Origin: Terriglobia bacterium
GTDB taxonomy: Bacteria; Acidobacteriota; Thermoanaerobaculia; Thermoanaerobaculales; Thermoanaerobaculaceae
Direction: 5' to 3'
Assembly: GCA_020073245.1 (NCBI GenBank)
Contig: JAIQFQ010000001.1
Location: forward strand, 604,001-668,000
Length of the DNA stretch: 64,000 nucleotides
The position numbers and the translations under genes were made by a program. Below, piece by piece: positions 1 through 8,782 of the stretch. Each line of letters opens with the position of its first letter. Positions within the stretch are counted from its first letter, which is position 1. A model generated the notes under the pieces. The model saw only the letters and a list, made by a program, of their open reading frames with translations, was not told where the DNA came from and did no database searches.

Positions 1-111
1 TCCTTGGTGACGCGACCCGACATGTTGACCTGCCTGTAACTCTCCGCTAGCCTCATCTAATAGAGCCATTTCGTTGGGGGCCTCCCCCAACGGTGGGTTG
101 CCGGAGGTTAC

Positions 112-978
112 GTGTCTCCCACGATCGACAAGGCGAACGGTCCCGAAGATTCGTCCCAGTACCTCGGCCGGTTCAAGGCCGGCGAGTACATCTTTCGGGA
201 AACGGAACGAGGAACCGAGATGTTCATCATCCAACAGGGGAAGGTCGAAATCCTGAAGATGGTCCACGGGGAGGAGCGGCGCGTGGCCCTGCTTGAGGAG
301 GGCGATTTCTTTGGCGAAATGGCGATCCTCGAGGACCTGCCGCGCTCGGCGTCGGCGAGGGCCGTGGCCGATTGCGCCTTGTTGTGTATCGACAACGCAA
401 CCTTTGACCAGATGGTGCGCCATCACCCGGAAATCCCCGTGCGGATGCTGCGCAAGCTCTCCAGTCGGTTGCGGGAGGCCAGCCCGCACACGGAGGTCGA
501 CGCCGCACCGGCCTCCCTCGGCCGTGCTGCGGCCAGGCCGGCGAAGCCTGTGCCTTCCGAGAGACCGACCTCCACACCCCGAAAGCCGATTCCTGAAGCG
601 CCGAAGCCTGCCGCCCCGGCTGCCAAGGCAGCGCCTCGGGTTCCAGCCACCCCGCTTCGCCCGCGTTTCGTCCATGAACCAACCGGAACGGATTTTCTTT
701 TCGGGGAAGCCACCGAGATCTTTGTTGGCCGTTTCGACGCAACAACCGGCTTCCAGCCGGAAATCGACCTCCGAGAAGTTGACACCGACCGATCCACGAG
801 CCGTCGCCACGCCCGCGTTGTGCGGCGCGACAACCGCTATTTTCTGCGCGAAGAGATCGGTACGGCCAACGGAACGTTCGTCGCCGGTGAGCGAATCGCA
901 ACGGGTGTCGACGTCGAGCTGAGCGACGGCGACGAGGTCAAGTTCGGCCGCGTACGGATGGTCTTTCATACCACCTGA
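112..978 (+). CDS. Cyclic nucleotide-binding domain + FHA domain protein
   Basis: A 288-residue soluble signalling protein. Residues about 18-122 form a cyclic nucleotide-binding (CRP-type) domain with the phosphate-binding cassette FGEMAILEDLPRSASAR at about 67-83, including the PR-S-A residues that contact the cyclic phosphate. A Pro/Ala-rich linker (about 125-185) leads to a C-terminal FHA domain (about 195-288) with the phosphothreonine-binding signatures SRRHA (230-234) and GTANGTF (250-256). No DNA-binding helix-turn-helix follows the CNB domain, so it is more likely a protein-interaction sensor than a transcription factor. The start is GTG, preceded by GGAGG 4 bases upstream. It converges on the STAS gene. 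FHA domains bind phosphothreonine proteins, so the Ser/Thr kinase at 13.8 kb is a possible partner; that link is inference. Confidence 0.9.
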   Translation: MSPTIDKANGPEDSSQYLGRFKAGEYIFRETERGTEMFIIQQGKVEILKMVHGEERRVALLEEGDFFGEMAILEDLPRSASARAVADCALLCIDNATFDQMVRHHPEIPVRMLRKLSSRLREASPHTEVDAAPASLGRAAARPAKPVPSERPTSTPRKPIPEAPKPAAPAAKAAPRVPATPLRPRFVHEPTGTDFLFGEATEIFVGRFDATTGFQPEIDLREVDTDRSTSRRHARVVRRDNRYFLREEIGTANGTFVAGERIATGVDVELSDGDEVKFGRVRMVFHTT

Positions 979-1091
979 TTCGCTCGGTCCCTCCGGCCCC
1001 GGGTGCGCCCCGTGAAGCCCCGGCGCTCCCTCACCTCCCCTGCGTGGTGACAATTTCACTCTGCGCACGGCGTAGGGTCGCATCGCAGGTC

Positions 1092-1514
1092 CTACTCCTC
1101 ACCTGTCGGCGAGACGTCCTTCTTAGCCAGGAGATCTGCCGCCAGGTCGGAGACCTTGGCCACGGCCTCGTCCGCAGACAGGCGCGCAACGGCTTCGCTC
1201 CGGCTCGGCTCGATGGCGATGGAAACCATGTGGATGAAGCCCGCCACGTCGAAAGCCTTGCGTGCCTGGTCGCTCATCGAGCACAGGACCAGCCCTCCCC
1301 CCATGCTCTCCAGTTTCTTGCTCAACATCAGAAGCACCCGCAGTCCGGCCGCACTCATCTCGTCAGTCTTGCGGAGATCAACCACCACGCGGCGCTCGCC
1401 GGTTTCCACGAGGCGCACGACCTGCTGTTGGAAGTCCTGGGACGAGCCAGCGTCGAGCCTGCCCACTGGCTCGAGAACGAGAACCCCGCCTTGCTTTTCC
1501 TGAATCAACTCCAT
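1092..1514 (-). CDS. STAS-domain protein (anti-sigma factor antagonist type)
   Basis: A 140-residue single-domain STAS protein with the usual order: V-GRLDAGSS near residue 18, VVVDLRKTDEMSAAGLRVLL at 43-62, then a C-terminal helix. In SpoIIAA-type antagonists the partner-switching kinase phosphorylates a serine just before the (S/A)GL turn. Aligned by eye, that position is Ala55 here, with a serine one residue earlier (Ser54). Either Ser54 substitutes, or the protein is not regulated by phosphorylation. The C-terminal tail, about 30 residues rich in Ala, Asp and Lys, goes beyond the minimal domain. It sits alone, convergent with the CNB-FHA gene. A PP2C/SpoIIE-type phosphatase, the usual counterpart, lies at the far end of the window, not adjacent. 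Confidence 0.88.
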   Translation of the reverse strand: MELIQEKQGGVLVLEPVGRLDAGSSQDFQQQVVRLVETGERRVVVDLRKTDEMSAAGLRVLLMLSKKLESMGGGLVLCSMSDQARKAFDVAGFIHMVSIAIEPSRSEAVARLSADEAVAKVSDLAADLLAKKDVSPTGEE

Positions 1515-1647
1515 CTCAGGACCCTCACTCCCCGAGGACAGCCCGCGCCCGAATCCTGCTCTCGGACAACCGTTTCAGTACACCGGAACGCGGTCTGAAG
1601 CGTCTACACCCGTCACTTTGGACACCCCTGCAGCCAGACCTCCCCCT

Positions 1648-2325
1648 CTAGAACCGTATGACGTAACCTACCGAGAGCTGGCCCTGTTCAAGCGTGTCAC
1701 TGTAGCGGTACGTGTAGGTACATGGCCCGCCCTGGTAGCAGTCCCTGTGATCGAACTGTTGCACCGCCCCGGGGAGGTTGCCGGTGTTGGTCCGGAAGTA
1801 GCGTGCCTCGAAACGCAGACTCGAGTGCTCGTCGAGCTCCACTTTGACACCGGCGCCGAGACTGGCGGAAAACCGGTCCACGGATTGCAGGGGACTCTTC
1901 GGCTCGATCTGGGTGTCCCCGGCGGAGATCACCACGTACCAACCGTTGGGAGCAGGTTTGAAGTGCCACAACACTCCGAGGTGGTAGTACGTCACTTTGA
2001 AATCCAGGATCTCTGTCGAGAGGATCGGCACGAAGCCACCCGGTTGCTCGCCGAAGAGCCCCTTGTTGTCCTTCATCCGGCCGTTCTGACGGTCAGCCAT
2101 GATCTCGAGCTGCAGTCGGCTCGAAAGACCGACACCCAAGCGCACCCCGAACGAGCCCTCGGTGGCGAGATCCACGTTGACGTTGCGATTCTGGAAGGCA
2201 CGGTCCTCGACGATGATCTCGCCGCCACGGCGAAGGCCCACCATCGGAGTGATCTCCACAGCGCCCTGCTGAGCCACCGCGAGTGAAGGGAGTAGTAGCA
2301 CCGTCGCAACGATGAGTCGCCGCAT
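1648..2325 (-). CDS. Predicted outer-membrane beta-barrel protein
   Basis: A 225-residue exported protein with a clear signal peptide (MRRLIVATVLLLPSLAVAQQ, cleavage after AVA). It then has alternating amphipathic strands separated by charged turns and ends in aromatic Phe (VGYVIRF), the typical terminal strand of a beta-barrel. The pattern resembles small 8-strand barrels of the OmpW/OmpA-like type. No enzymatic motif is visible. The start is ATG at 2325, preceded by AAAGGGGGGAC. A longer reading frame upstream has no signal peptide at its start and was not used. It is transcribed in the same direction as the STAS gene, 133 bases upstream of it. Specific function unknown. Confidence 0.75.
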   Translation of the reverse strand: MRRLIVATVLLLPSLAVAQQGAVEITPMVGLRRGGEIIVEDRAFQNRNVNVDLATEGSFGVRLGVGLSSRLQLEIMADRQNGRMKDNKGLFGEQPGGFVPILSTEILDFKVTYYHLGVLWHFKPAPNGWYVVISAGDTQIEPKSPLQSVDRFSASLGAGVKVELDEHSSLRFEARYFRTNTGNLPGAVQQFDHRDCYQGGPCTYTYRYSDTLEQGQLSVGYVIRF

Positions 2326-2556
2326 GAGTCCGTCCCCCCTTTCCTGGGAGCGAGTCCGAGCAGGATGCCGCCTCACCCTCAGCCAACCACAGGCGCTCGA
2401 AGAGGGTGCACTCATGACGTCCAGCCCGGGTGGCGGTCTGAAAACACTGACTGCCGCTGTCTCTGCTGCCAACGGCCCGGTCCTCCTGAAATTGAGCTTC
2501 TTCTGCCAAAAGAATACCACAACCTTCCCGGCTGTCCCGTGATCCCGGGGGGCGTC

Positions 2557-3864
2557 TCATCCCTTCCGGGGTGGGTTGGCCAGTTCGTTCAGGATGTACG
2601 GGCGCTTACCCGAGGCGAGCGGTGGGATCGCCTCGACGTAGCGGACGTCGATGCGCGCCTGCGGGCCCAGCAGCCGCTGGAATCGTTCGCGCAGGACACC
2701 CTCTTCGTGGAACGATGAGATCACCTGGAGCCGGAGGAGGTAGCCGTCCGGCGAACGCTGTACGAACTGGTATTGGATGATGCCAGCAAGATCCTTGGGA
2801 CAACTGCTGATCGCCAGGGGATTGACGAGGTTGCCGGCGGGGTCGCGAATCTCCTCCACGGTCCTGCCCTCGATCCTCGCAAGGACCGGCCCAGGCAGGC
2901 CGCACGGACAGGGCTCGGCACACCCAACCGCGAGGTCGCCTGTGTCGTAGCGGATCAGCGGCATGGCGTAGGAAAACAAGTCGGTCACGACCACACGGCC
3001 AATTTCCCCAGGTCTCACCGCTTCATCCCGGTCACGGGCGAGCAGTTCCACCACGTGTCCGGCGACGTTCACGTGATGCGATCTGTCGCCGCGACACTCC
3101 TGGGCGAGAATGCCGAGTTCGTTGGCACCGTAACGATCGACAACCGGGCAGCCAAACGCGGCCGTGATGGCCTCCCTCGTCCCCGGGATCAGGGCCTCGG
3201 AACTGGCGACCACCCCCCGCAGGTTGAAGTCGTGCGGTTTGTCGCCCCGGGCCCGGCAAAAGTCGGCGAGCGGCCTGACCGAGGACGGGTAGCCGACGAT
3301 GAAGGCGACGCGGTTCTCCTTGAGGAGCCGCCGTGTAGTTTCCAGCCACTCCTCGTTGATGACGCTGGGGTCGACGAGAAAGCCGTTCAATTGGCGCAGC
3401 CGCGCACTACCACCAGGGTGGACCGTAATCTGGGCGAAGCGTGCGCCCACGTGAAAGCCGAGCCACGACCCGAAGTAGAGCAGCTCCGCCCGCCGTCGGA
3501 TATACGTCTCGACGACCCAATGAAGGCGCATGGGCGCGCCGTAGGACCCGCTTGTGCTGACAGTGACAAGGTTCCGGCGGTCGACGGCGGATGAGAGGAA
3601 CCCCTCCGGGTCCGCCTGGATCACTCGCTTCTGCAACACCGGGAAGTCCGCCAACTCGTTCCGTCCCGCCCACTCGCGGTAGTGCACCGTGGTCGAGCAG
3701 GCGTGCTGGAGCAACCGCTTGAGCCTGATCGCGGCCAGGCTTCGGCCGCGGTCAGGATCGGCGAACGAGCGCCTTACGTCGAGGAGCTGCCGGACGATAG
3801 GGGAACCACGCCGCAGATCGGCGCCCCAGAACCGCAGACGACAGGCCAGGCCGGCGCCGATCAC
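2557..3864 (-). CDS. PaaK/CapK-family adenylate-forming enzyme (phenylacetate-CoA ligase-like)
   Basis: A 435-residue protein of the ANL superfamily branch that includes phenylacetate-CoA ligase, coenzyme F390 synthetase and capsule-locus CapK proteins. Visible motifs are the phosphate-binding loop STSGSYGAP (103-111), the adenine/carboxylate motif YGANELG (245-251) and YDTGDL (306-311). A Cys-rich stretch CAEPCPCG (315-322) resembles the zinc-binding region seen in PaaK-like proteins. The expected reaction is activation of a carboxylate as acyl-AMP, then transfer to CoA or another thiol; the substrate cannot be read from sequence. The next upstream gene (FHA protein) ends 29 bases before the start. 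CapK-like enzymes often sit beside surface-polysaccharide genes, and the GT-like/FAD/radical-SAM cluster begins 1.2 kb away on the other strand. Confidence 0.85.
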   Translation of the reverse strand: MIGAGLACRLRFWGADLRRGSPIVRQLLDVRRSFADPDRGRSLAAIRLKRLLQHACSTTVHYREWAGRNELADFPVLQKRVIQADPEGFLSSAVDRRNLVTVSTSGSYGAPMRLHWVVETYIRRRAELLYFGSWLGFHVGARFAQITVHPGGSARLRQLNGFLVDPSVINEEWLETTRRLLKENRVAFIVGYPSSVRPLADFCRARGDKPHDFNLRGVVASSEALIPGTREAITAAFGCPVVDRYGANELGILAQECRGDRSHHVNVAGHVVELLARDRDEAVRPGEIGRVVVTDLFSYAMPLIRYDTGDLAVGCAEPCPCGLPGPVLARIEGRTVEEIRDPAGNLVNPLAISSCPKDLAGIIQYQFVQRSPDGYLLRLQVISSFHEEGVLRERFQRLLGPQARIDVRYVEAIPPLASGKRPYILNELANPPRKG

Positions 3865-3893
3865 CGCTCGTAGCCCGCCCGGCCGCGCACCGG

Positions 3894-4838
3894 TTACCCC
3901 TCACGGAAGACGAACTTCTGGCTACCGATCTGGATGGCGTCACCGTCAGCGAGGAGACGCTCCGTCACACGCTTGCCGTTCACGTAGGTGCCGTTCTCGG
4001 ATTTCAAGTCCCGCACCGAATAGCCCTTCGGTCCAAGTGCGATCTCGGCGTGTTTGCGGGACACGGCGTCCTTCTGGACACGGATTCTGTTGTCCGGTGC
4101 CCTTCCAATCGACATCACCTGAAGGTCCAATGGGTACTCAACGGCCGAGCCATCATCCATCTGGGCTACCAGACGGGGCTTCGCGATCACGATCGTGGCG
4201 TCTCCGCGCGCAGGGGCCGGCGGCGCGGCGTGCGGCCCCTTCGGGGCGGCCGGAGACGGTACTCCCTCCCCGAACTGCCCGGTCGGCTCGCCCTCGGGCG
4301 GCGCGGACACGGCGCCGGAGGCCGGCCGTGAAGCGGCTCCGACCGCTGCAACAGCGGGTTTCGGCACCACAGGTGGCGGCGGGAGGGCGAGGTCCTCCTC
4401 GGAGTGGAACGCCTCGATGAAACGTTGCTTGAGTTGGTCGGCTTCGGCCCGCTCGGCCTGACATTGGGTGAGACGTTGCTCACCCGCCTTCAGGCGCTCC
4501 TCGAATTCCTTCCCCTGGAACTCGCCGATCTCGTGGCGAAACTCGAGCTCTTCCTTGTCCAGCTTGGCCAATTCGAGCGCCTTCTCGAACCGGTCGATGC
4601 TCGCGCGGAGCTTGGCGTACTCGCCGCGGGCCCGGTCCTTAAGCGGCCGAGCCTTCTCTTCGAGGGCCGCGTTGCGTCCCTCGTAGTCCTTGCGAACACG
4701 GGCGAACACCGCGTCCGCCACGTTTCCCTTCTTGGCCTCCATCTTGCCCAGCCAGTCCCGGAGGACCTCCTGGTCCTGCTTGATCTTGCGCAGTTCCTCG
4801 ATGGCCGAGGTGTCGATCTGCTGAAGCTCCTCGATCAC
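3894..4838 (-). CDS. Coiled-coil protein with C-terminal FHA domain
   Basis: A 314-residue protein. The first ~135 residues are strongly charged helix (E/K/R-rich, heptad-like), predicted coiled coil. A Pro/Ala-rich linker (about 140-215) follows, then an FHA domain (about 222-314) with IGRAPDNRIRV, SRKHAEI and ENGTYVNGKRV, all phosphothreonine-recognition signatures. No signal peptide or membrane segment is present. I chose the GTG at 4838 because an AAGGAGG lies 6 bases upstream; a longer upstream frame has low-complexity Arg/Gly sequence and no such site. The domain plan suggests an oligomeric scaffold that recruits a Thr-phosphorylated partner. It is divergent from the HExxH-protein cluster, with about 290 bases between them. 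Confidence 0.85.
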   Translation of the reverse strand: MIEELQQIDTSAIEELRKIKQDQEVLRDWLGKMEAKKGNVADAVFARVRKDYEGRNAALEEKARPLKDRARGEYAKLRASIDRFEKALELAKLDKEELEFRHEIGEFQGKEFEERLKAGEQRLTQCQAERAEADQLKQRFIEAFHSEEDLALPPPPVVPKPAVAAVGAASRPASGAVSAPPEGEPTGQFGEGVPSPAAPKGPHAAPPAPARGDATIVIAKPRLVAQMDDGSAVEYPLDLQVMSIGRAPDNRIRVQKDAVSRKHAEIALGPKGYSVRDLKSENGTYVNGKRVTERLLADGDAIQIGSQKFVFREG

Positions 4839-5128
4839 GGTGCCCTCCTTTAGGCCGTGGCCCGCCCCCGCCGCTCGGCGGAACCGCCCTTGGCTCCGCC
4901 CGGCGACCGTTTCCCGTGCGGAGCCGAGTGGGCGACCTCGACGGAGGGTGCGCGCTTGCAATGTAGCAGGAGAGCGGGGTACCCGTCGAGGCTGGCGCTC
5001 GCGAACCCGAACGGGAACGTGGGTTATCCTACTGCCCGAACAGGAAGAGGGATGAGGGCCGTTGGAAGTCGCGAACTAGCTGTATTGCTGCCCGTGAGGT
5101 GGTTTCACGGGACGGGAGATGGCGGATC

Positions 5129-6385
5129 ATGGTGGAGGAGACCCCACACATAGCCCCCAACCTGGAGCTGCGCCGCCGGGTGCTGACCCGGGCCGGGGCC
5201 CGCTCGGGCGAGGTGGAGGAGCTTCTCACCTACAACCGCTCTGCCATCGAGCAACGTGGCCTCCCGGCGTTTCCGACCTTTCCCCTCAGCGATGAGCCTC
5301 ACCTCGAGGCGTGGCGGGCGTACGCCGAGGAGGCACCCCGCCACGGGGCGTGGGCCGTCCTGCGGGACCGTATCCCCCAGCTCCGCTTCCCGGTGGCGGC
5401 AGGGATGAGCGAGCGGGGCGAGTACCGTGACGCGACGCGCAAAGGGATCTCCCCGCAAGAGAATGATCCGGAAGCCTGTCTCAGGCTGGCCGAGCCCGAC
5501 GGGGTCGAACTGCTCCTCCACCCCGCCATCGCCGGCACAGTTCCCATTGTGGCGGTGACGGTGCGCGCGGACTTCGTCTCCCTCGTACAGGCGCTCTGCC
5601 ACCGCAACGAGCCGAAGCAGATCCCCGACTCTATGGGTGCCTGCATTGTGGCGGGGTTCAACAACTGGGACAGGGTCCGGACCTATAGGCGCCGGTGGCA
5701 GGCAAGCCATCCGGCGGCCGATGACGACGCCTGGGCGCAGGAGTTTTCCCGCATGCTGCCCAACAAGTCGGCTTACCAAGACCGCTTCATCATTCTCAGC
5801 CGAGGGCCGTACAGCAACGTGCAGGGTGCGGAGGTGGGGTTCGGCGAGGCGGAATGGCTGGAGCGCTCGTTCTTTATCCGGCGGGAGCACGAATGCACGC
5901 ACTACTTCACGCTGCGGGTTTTCGGCGCCCTGCAGCACAACTTGCTCGAGGAGTTGATCGCTGACTTCGTCGGGCTCGTGACGGCGTTCGGGTCCTTCAG
6001 GACCGAACTCGCACTCCGTTTCCTCGGACTGGATTCGTTCCCCACCGTGCGTCCCACAGGCCGGCTGCAGAACTACCGTGGTAGCCCGCCGCTGTCCGAA
6101 GGGGCCTTCGCCGTGCTGGCCCGGTTGGCGTACGACGGCGTGCGCAATCTTGGACTTTGCGCTGCCGACCGCCCCCAGACGCTGAACTCTCCCGTTGATC
6201 TTGCGCGTTTGGTCTGCGCGCTCACCACGCTGACCATGGAGGAGGTCGCCGCCGATGGCGTCGTGAACCGTGTGGACAGCCGGCTGGCGATGATCTTCCG
6301 GAAGTCCCAGCACTCGTTCCCCGAAGGTCGAGATGGCAGCGTTGCGGCTGCTTCATCGCCGAAGGTCGGAAACGGAAAACCCTAG
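5129..6385 (+). CDS. Protein of unknown function with HExxH motif
   Basis: A 418-residue soluble protein that I do not assign to a characterised family. It contains HECTH (residues 254-258) in a helix, followed by EELIADF (274-280). An HExxH followed by an acidic residue about 20 residues later is the arrangement of gluzincin-type zinc sites, so a metal-dependent hydrolase fold is possible but unproven. There is no signal peptide or membrane segment. The ATG at 5129 has GGGAG about 11 bases upstream; a GTG at 5099 would add ten residues. The stop lies 2 bases before the start of the next gene, and the following gene overlaps in turn, so this protein is translated with the GT-like and FAD proteins and probably belongs to the same pathway. 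Confidence 0.8.
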   Translation: MVEETPHIAPNLELRRRVLTRAGARSGEVEELLTYNRSAIEQRGLPAFPTFPLSDEPHLEAWRAYAEEAPRHGAWAVLRDRIPQLRFPVAAGMSERGEYRDATRKGISPQENDPEACLRLAEPDGVELLLHPAIAGTVPIVAVTVRADFVSLVQALCHRNEPKQIPDSMGACIVAGFNNWDRVRTYRRRWQASHPAADDDAWAQEFSRMLPNKSAYQDRFIILSRGPYSNVQGAEVGFGEAEWLERSFFIRREHECTHYFTLRVFGALQHNLLEELIADFVGLVTAFGSFRTELALRFLGLDSFPTVRPTGRLQNYRGSPPLSEGAFAVLARLAYDGVRNLGLCAADRPQTLNSPVDLARLVCALTTLTMEEVAADGVVNRVDSRLAMIFRKSQHSFPEGRDGSVAAASSPKVGNGKP

Positions 6386-6387
6386 GC

Positions 6388-7257
6388 ATGGTCGTCGATC
6401 TCCGCGCGGACGACTGGGCGATCGGCCCGGCCCCACACCTCGGTGACACCTACGTCACGTGCGCCCTCGCGGAAGGCTTCCTGGCCCGCCATGGCGGCAC
6501 GCGGGTACGGGTCATCGTCCCACCGAGGCTCTGGAGCGTGCTGGCCCTCTTCCCCGACGCGGCCATCGAGCCGCTCGACCCTTCCGAGCTTGGAACACCC
6601 TTCCGCGAGACTCGGGGGTTCCGGCCGGGCGAACCGTTTCACCTGCGGCCGCTACGCTTCGCCAGTGACTTCGAGGCGACCTACGGCGGGCAGACGATCC
6701 CGTTCACACGGACCTATCACGACCTGCTCGAGCTGCCCTTTCCCGCGTTCAGCAGGCCTCGTGTACCCGCCTCGGCCCATGACGCTGCTGCACGGCGCCT
6801 GAACGACCTCGGGCTCCCGCACGGGCGCACCGCCATCATCGTTCCGACAAGCTACTCCGCGGCTGCGTTCTCGGCCTCGTTCTGGGCGGACCTCGCCGCC
6901 GCGTTGGCAGCTCGGGGCTGGACGGTCGCCGCCAACGTCGGCATCCACGAGGCCGGCCGCTCGATCCCCGGGACGCGGGCGCTGCCCTGCCCTGCCGAGG
7001 AACTCATCCCTATCGCGGAGATGGCCGGCCTGGTCGTGGCCTCGCGCTGCGGCGTCTGCGAGCTCATTTCGTCGGCCCACACCGACCTGCGAATCCTCTA
7101 CCACCGCCCCCAGTACGACTGGTCACCGCTGGCCGGCGTGAAGCTGCAGGTGGACCTCGGCGCCTGCGGGCTGGAGGACAACGCCGCCTACTACCGGATG
7201 GGCGCCTCGGAGCCCCGCGCCGATTTCATAGCGAGGATCGTGGAGGGGCGACCGTGA
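6388..7257 (+). CDS. GT-B-like protein, possible glycosyltransferase
   Basis: A 289-residue protein. The N-terminal half has GDTYVTCALAEGFLARHG followed by VRVIVPPR, the pattern of GT9/heptosyltransferase-like proteins (Gly-rich loop, helix, strand). The second half has a strand AIIVPTSY, a helix with FWADLAAALAARG, and a later segment around residues 200-235 (PAEELIPIAEMAGLVVASRCGVCELISSA). This matches the way GT9 enzymes present the donor-binding region. Catalytic residues cannot be assigned by eye, so glycosyltransferase is a fold-level suggestion only. The ATG is 2 bases after the HExxH gene and the end overlaps the next gene by 4 bases (GTGA), a tight operon. Confidence 0.7.
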   Translation: MVVDLRADDWAIGPAPHLGDTYVTCALAEGFLARHGGTRVRVIVPPRLWSVLALFPDAAIEPLDPSELGTPFRETRGFRPGEPFHLRPLRFASDFEATYGGQTIPFTRTYHDLLELPFPAFSRPRVPASAHDAAARRLNDLGLPHGRTAIIVPTSYSAAAFSASFWADLAAALAARGWTVAANVGIHEAGRSIPGTRALPCPAEELIPIAEMAGLVVASRCGVCELISSAHTDLRILYHRPQYDWSPLAGVKLQVDLGACGLEDNAAYYRMGASEPRADFIARIVEGRP

Positions 7258-8468
7258 GAACCAAATTCCTGATCATCGGGGCAGGCATCACCGGGTGCAC
7301 GGTGGCGCGGCTCCTGCAGCAGCGCGGCGAGCACGATGCGGTCATTCTCGAGGCCGGCTCGGAGCCGGGCGGCCTCTGTCGCACGAGGGAGATCCGCGGT
7401 CACATCCTCGACATTGGAGGGGGTCGCTTCCTCTGCTCCCGCTTTCCAGAGGTGTACGAGTTCATCTTCTCGCACCTGCCACGCTCCGAGTTCAACCATT
7501 TCGAGCGCGTATCCAAGATCTCACTCGACGGTCACGTGATCGATTACCCGATCGAGTTCAACCTCTGGCAGCTCCCTCCCGAGAAGGGACGCGGATACCT
7601 GAAATCGTGTCTTCAGGCCGGCGAGGTGGATGGGCGTCCCCAGCCCACGAGCTTCGAGGAGTGGATCCGCTGGAGGCTCGGCGATCGCATCGCCGAGGCC
7701 TACATGCTTCCCTACAACCGGAAGATTTGGGGGGTGGAGCCGGCTGAGATGGACATCGACTGGCTCGCCAAGATCCCGCGTGTGGACACGGCGGCGATCC
7801 TCGAATCGTGGCGCGACCGCCGGTTCGATCGCAGCCGGATGCCAAGCCACGAGAGTTTCTACTACCCTCGGGAAGGAGGTTTCCAGCGCATCTTCGACGC
7901 CATCAGCGCCACGGTGCGCGACAAGATCTGGCTGGGGCGCCCCGTCGTGCGTCTGGAGCGTCGGGGCGACGTGTGGCGCGTCAACGATGAGATCGACGCC
8001 GAGATCGTCATCAACACGGCCCCGTGGACGGCGATCCACGCCGCAGCCGGCAACGATCCGGCCCTCCGCGAAGCCGTCGACCGGCTCAGGATCAGCGCGA
8101 TCGTCGTGTCGCTGTACGAAGAGGCGTACGAGCACGACTGGCACTGGTGCTACTACCCGGACGAGGCGTTGCGCTTCCACCGACAGTTCTTCATCCCGAA
8201 CTACGCCCCCCAGAGCGCGGGGGGCGGCGTTTACCGCGAGACCAACGCGAAGCGGTGGCTGCCGGGCGGCGGCGAGATCTTCTCCTACGTCAACGATGCC
8301 GCGTACCCCATCCCGGTCCGCGGCCATGCGGCCGCCATCCGGGCCGTGCGCGAGCACTATTCCACCAAGAAGCTGTACGGAGTGGGCCGCTGGGGCCAGC
8401 ACGCCTACCACAACTCCGACGTCTGCATTCGCGAGGCGATGCTCCTCGTGCAAGCCCTGGTGGGATGA
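7254..8468 (+). CDS. FAD-dependent protein, UDP-galactopyranose mutase / amine-oxidase-like
   Basis: A 404-residue flavoprotein. It opens with a dinucleotide-binding motif FLIIGAGITGCTVARLL (GxGxxG at 9-14) and an acidic residue ending the second strand (ILEAGSEPGGLCRT, residues 32-45). This is the arrangement of UDP-galactopyranose mutases, protoporphyrinogen oxidase-like proteins and related NAD(P)/FAD proteins. MLPYNRKIWG near 147-156 strongly resembles the UGM-like branch. The C-terminal GVGRWGQHAYHNSD motif around 377-390 sits where such proteins close the flavin site. Expected roles are sugar-nucleotide ring rearrangement or another non-classical flavin reaction. The GTG start overlaps the preceding stop (GTGA). 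A 314-base gap separates it from the radical SAM gene. Confidence 0.82.
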   Translation: MRTKFLIIGAGITGCTVARLLQQRGEHDAVILEAGSEPGGLCRTREIRGHILDIGGGRFLCSRFPEVYEFIFSHLPRSEFNHFERVSKISLDGHVIDYPIEFNLWQLPPEKGRGYLKSCLQAGEVDGRPQPTSFEEWIRWRLGDRIAEAYMLPYNRKIWGVEPAEMDIDWLAKIPRVDTAAILESWRDRRFDRSRMPSHESFYYPREGGFQRIFDAISATVRDKIWLGRPVVRLERRGDVWRVNDEIDAEIVINTAPWTAIHAAAGNDPALREAVDRLRISAIVVSLYEEAYEHDWHWCYYPDEALRFHRQFFIPNYAPQSAGGGVYRETNAKRWLPGGGEIFSYVNDAAYPIPVRGHAAAIRAVREHYSTKKLYGVGRWGQHAYHNSDVCIREAMLLVQALVG

Positions 8469-8782
8469 TGGCGATACCACGCCGAAGCAGACTCTGGGGC
8501 GGCCATGCCGGCGCGGCACCCGCGCGCGCCGCTCTCCCGGACGCCCTGCCGGGGATACTGCGCCCTGGTTGCATTCCGAGAAGTGGTATCATTATCTTCA
8601 ACGAACGTGAACGGCCAGATTCATATCTCCGCTTCGATGCCGCACCCGAATGTTTGGGGTGGGCCTCGCGTTGCGGTGGCGGCGGGTTTCCCAGGGAAGC
8701 GCGTCCGATCGTCGCCGAAACCATCGCCCGCTCCTCTCGGTCGTTTTGACCTCCGCTCATCGGTGGCTGTCAGAGGCGAACC
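8469..8782. other. Intergenic region, 314 bp, no gene seen
   Basis: No convincing gene or RNA is visible between the FAD protein and the radical SAM gene. Short frames here have no ribosome site and atypical composition. A TATCAT element near 8587 could be a -10 box for a promoter of the radical SAM gene, but no good -35 box is spaced correctly. Confidence 0.5.

Noticed and set aside
1-111. Search for a gene before the CNB-FHA start
   Set aside because: Only short frames; the upstream bases more likely hold its promoter and ribosome site, including the GGGGG-CCTCCCCC dyad at 76-88, which I could not assign a role.
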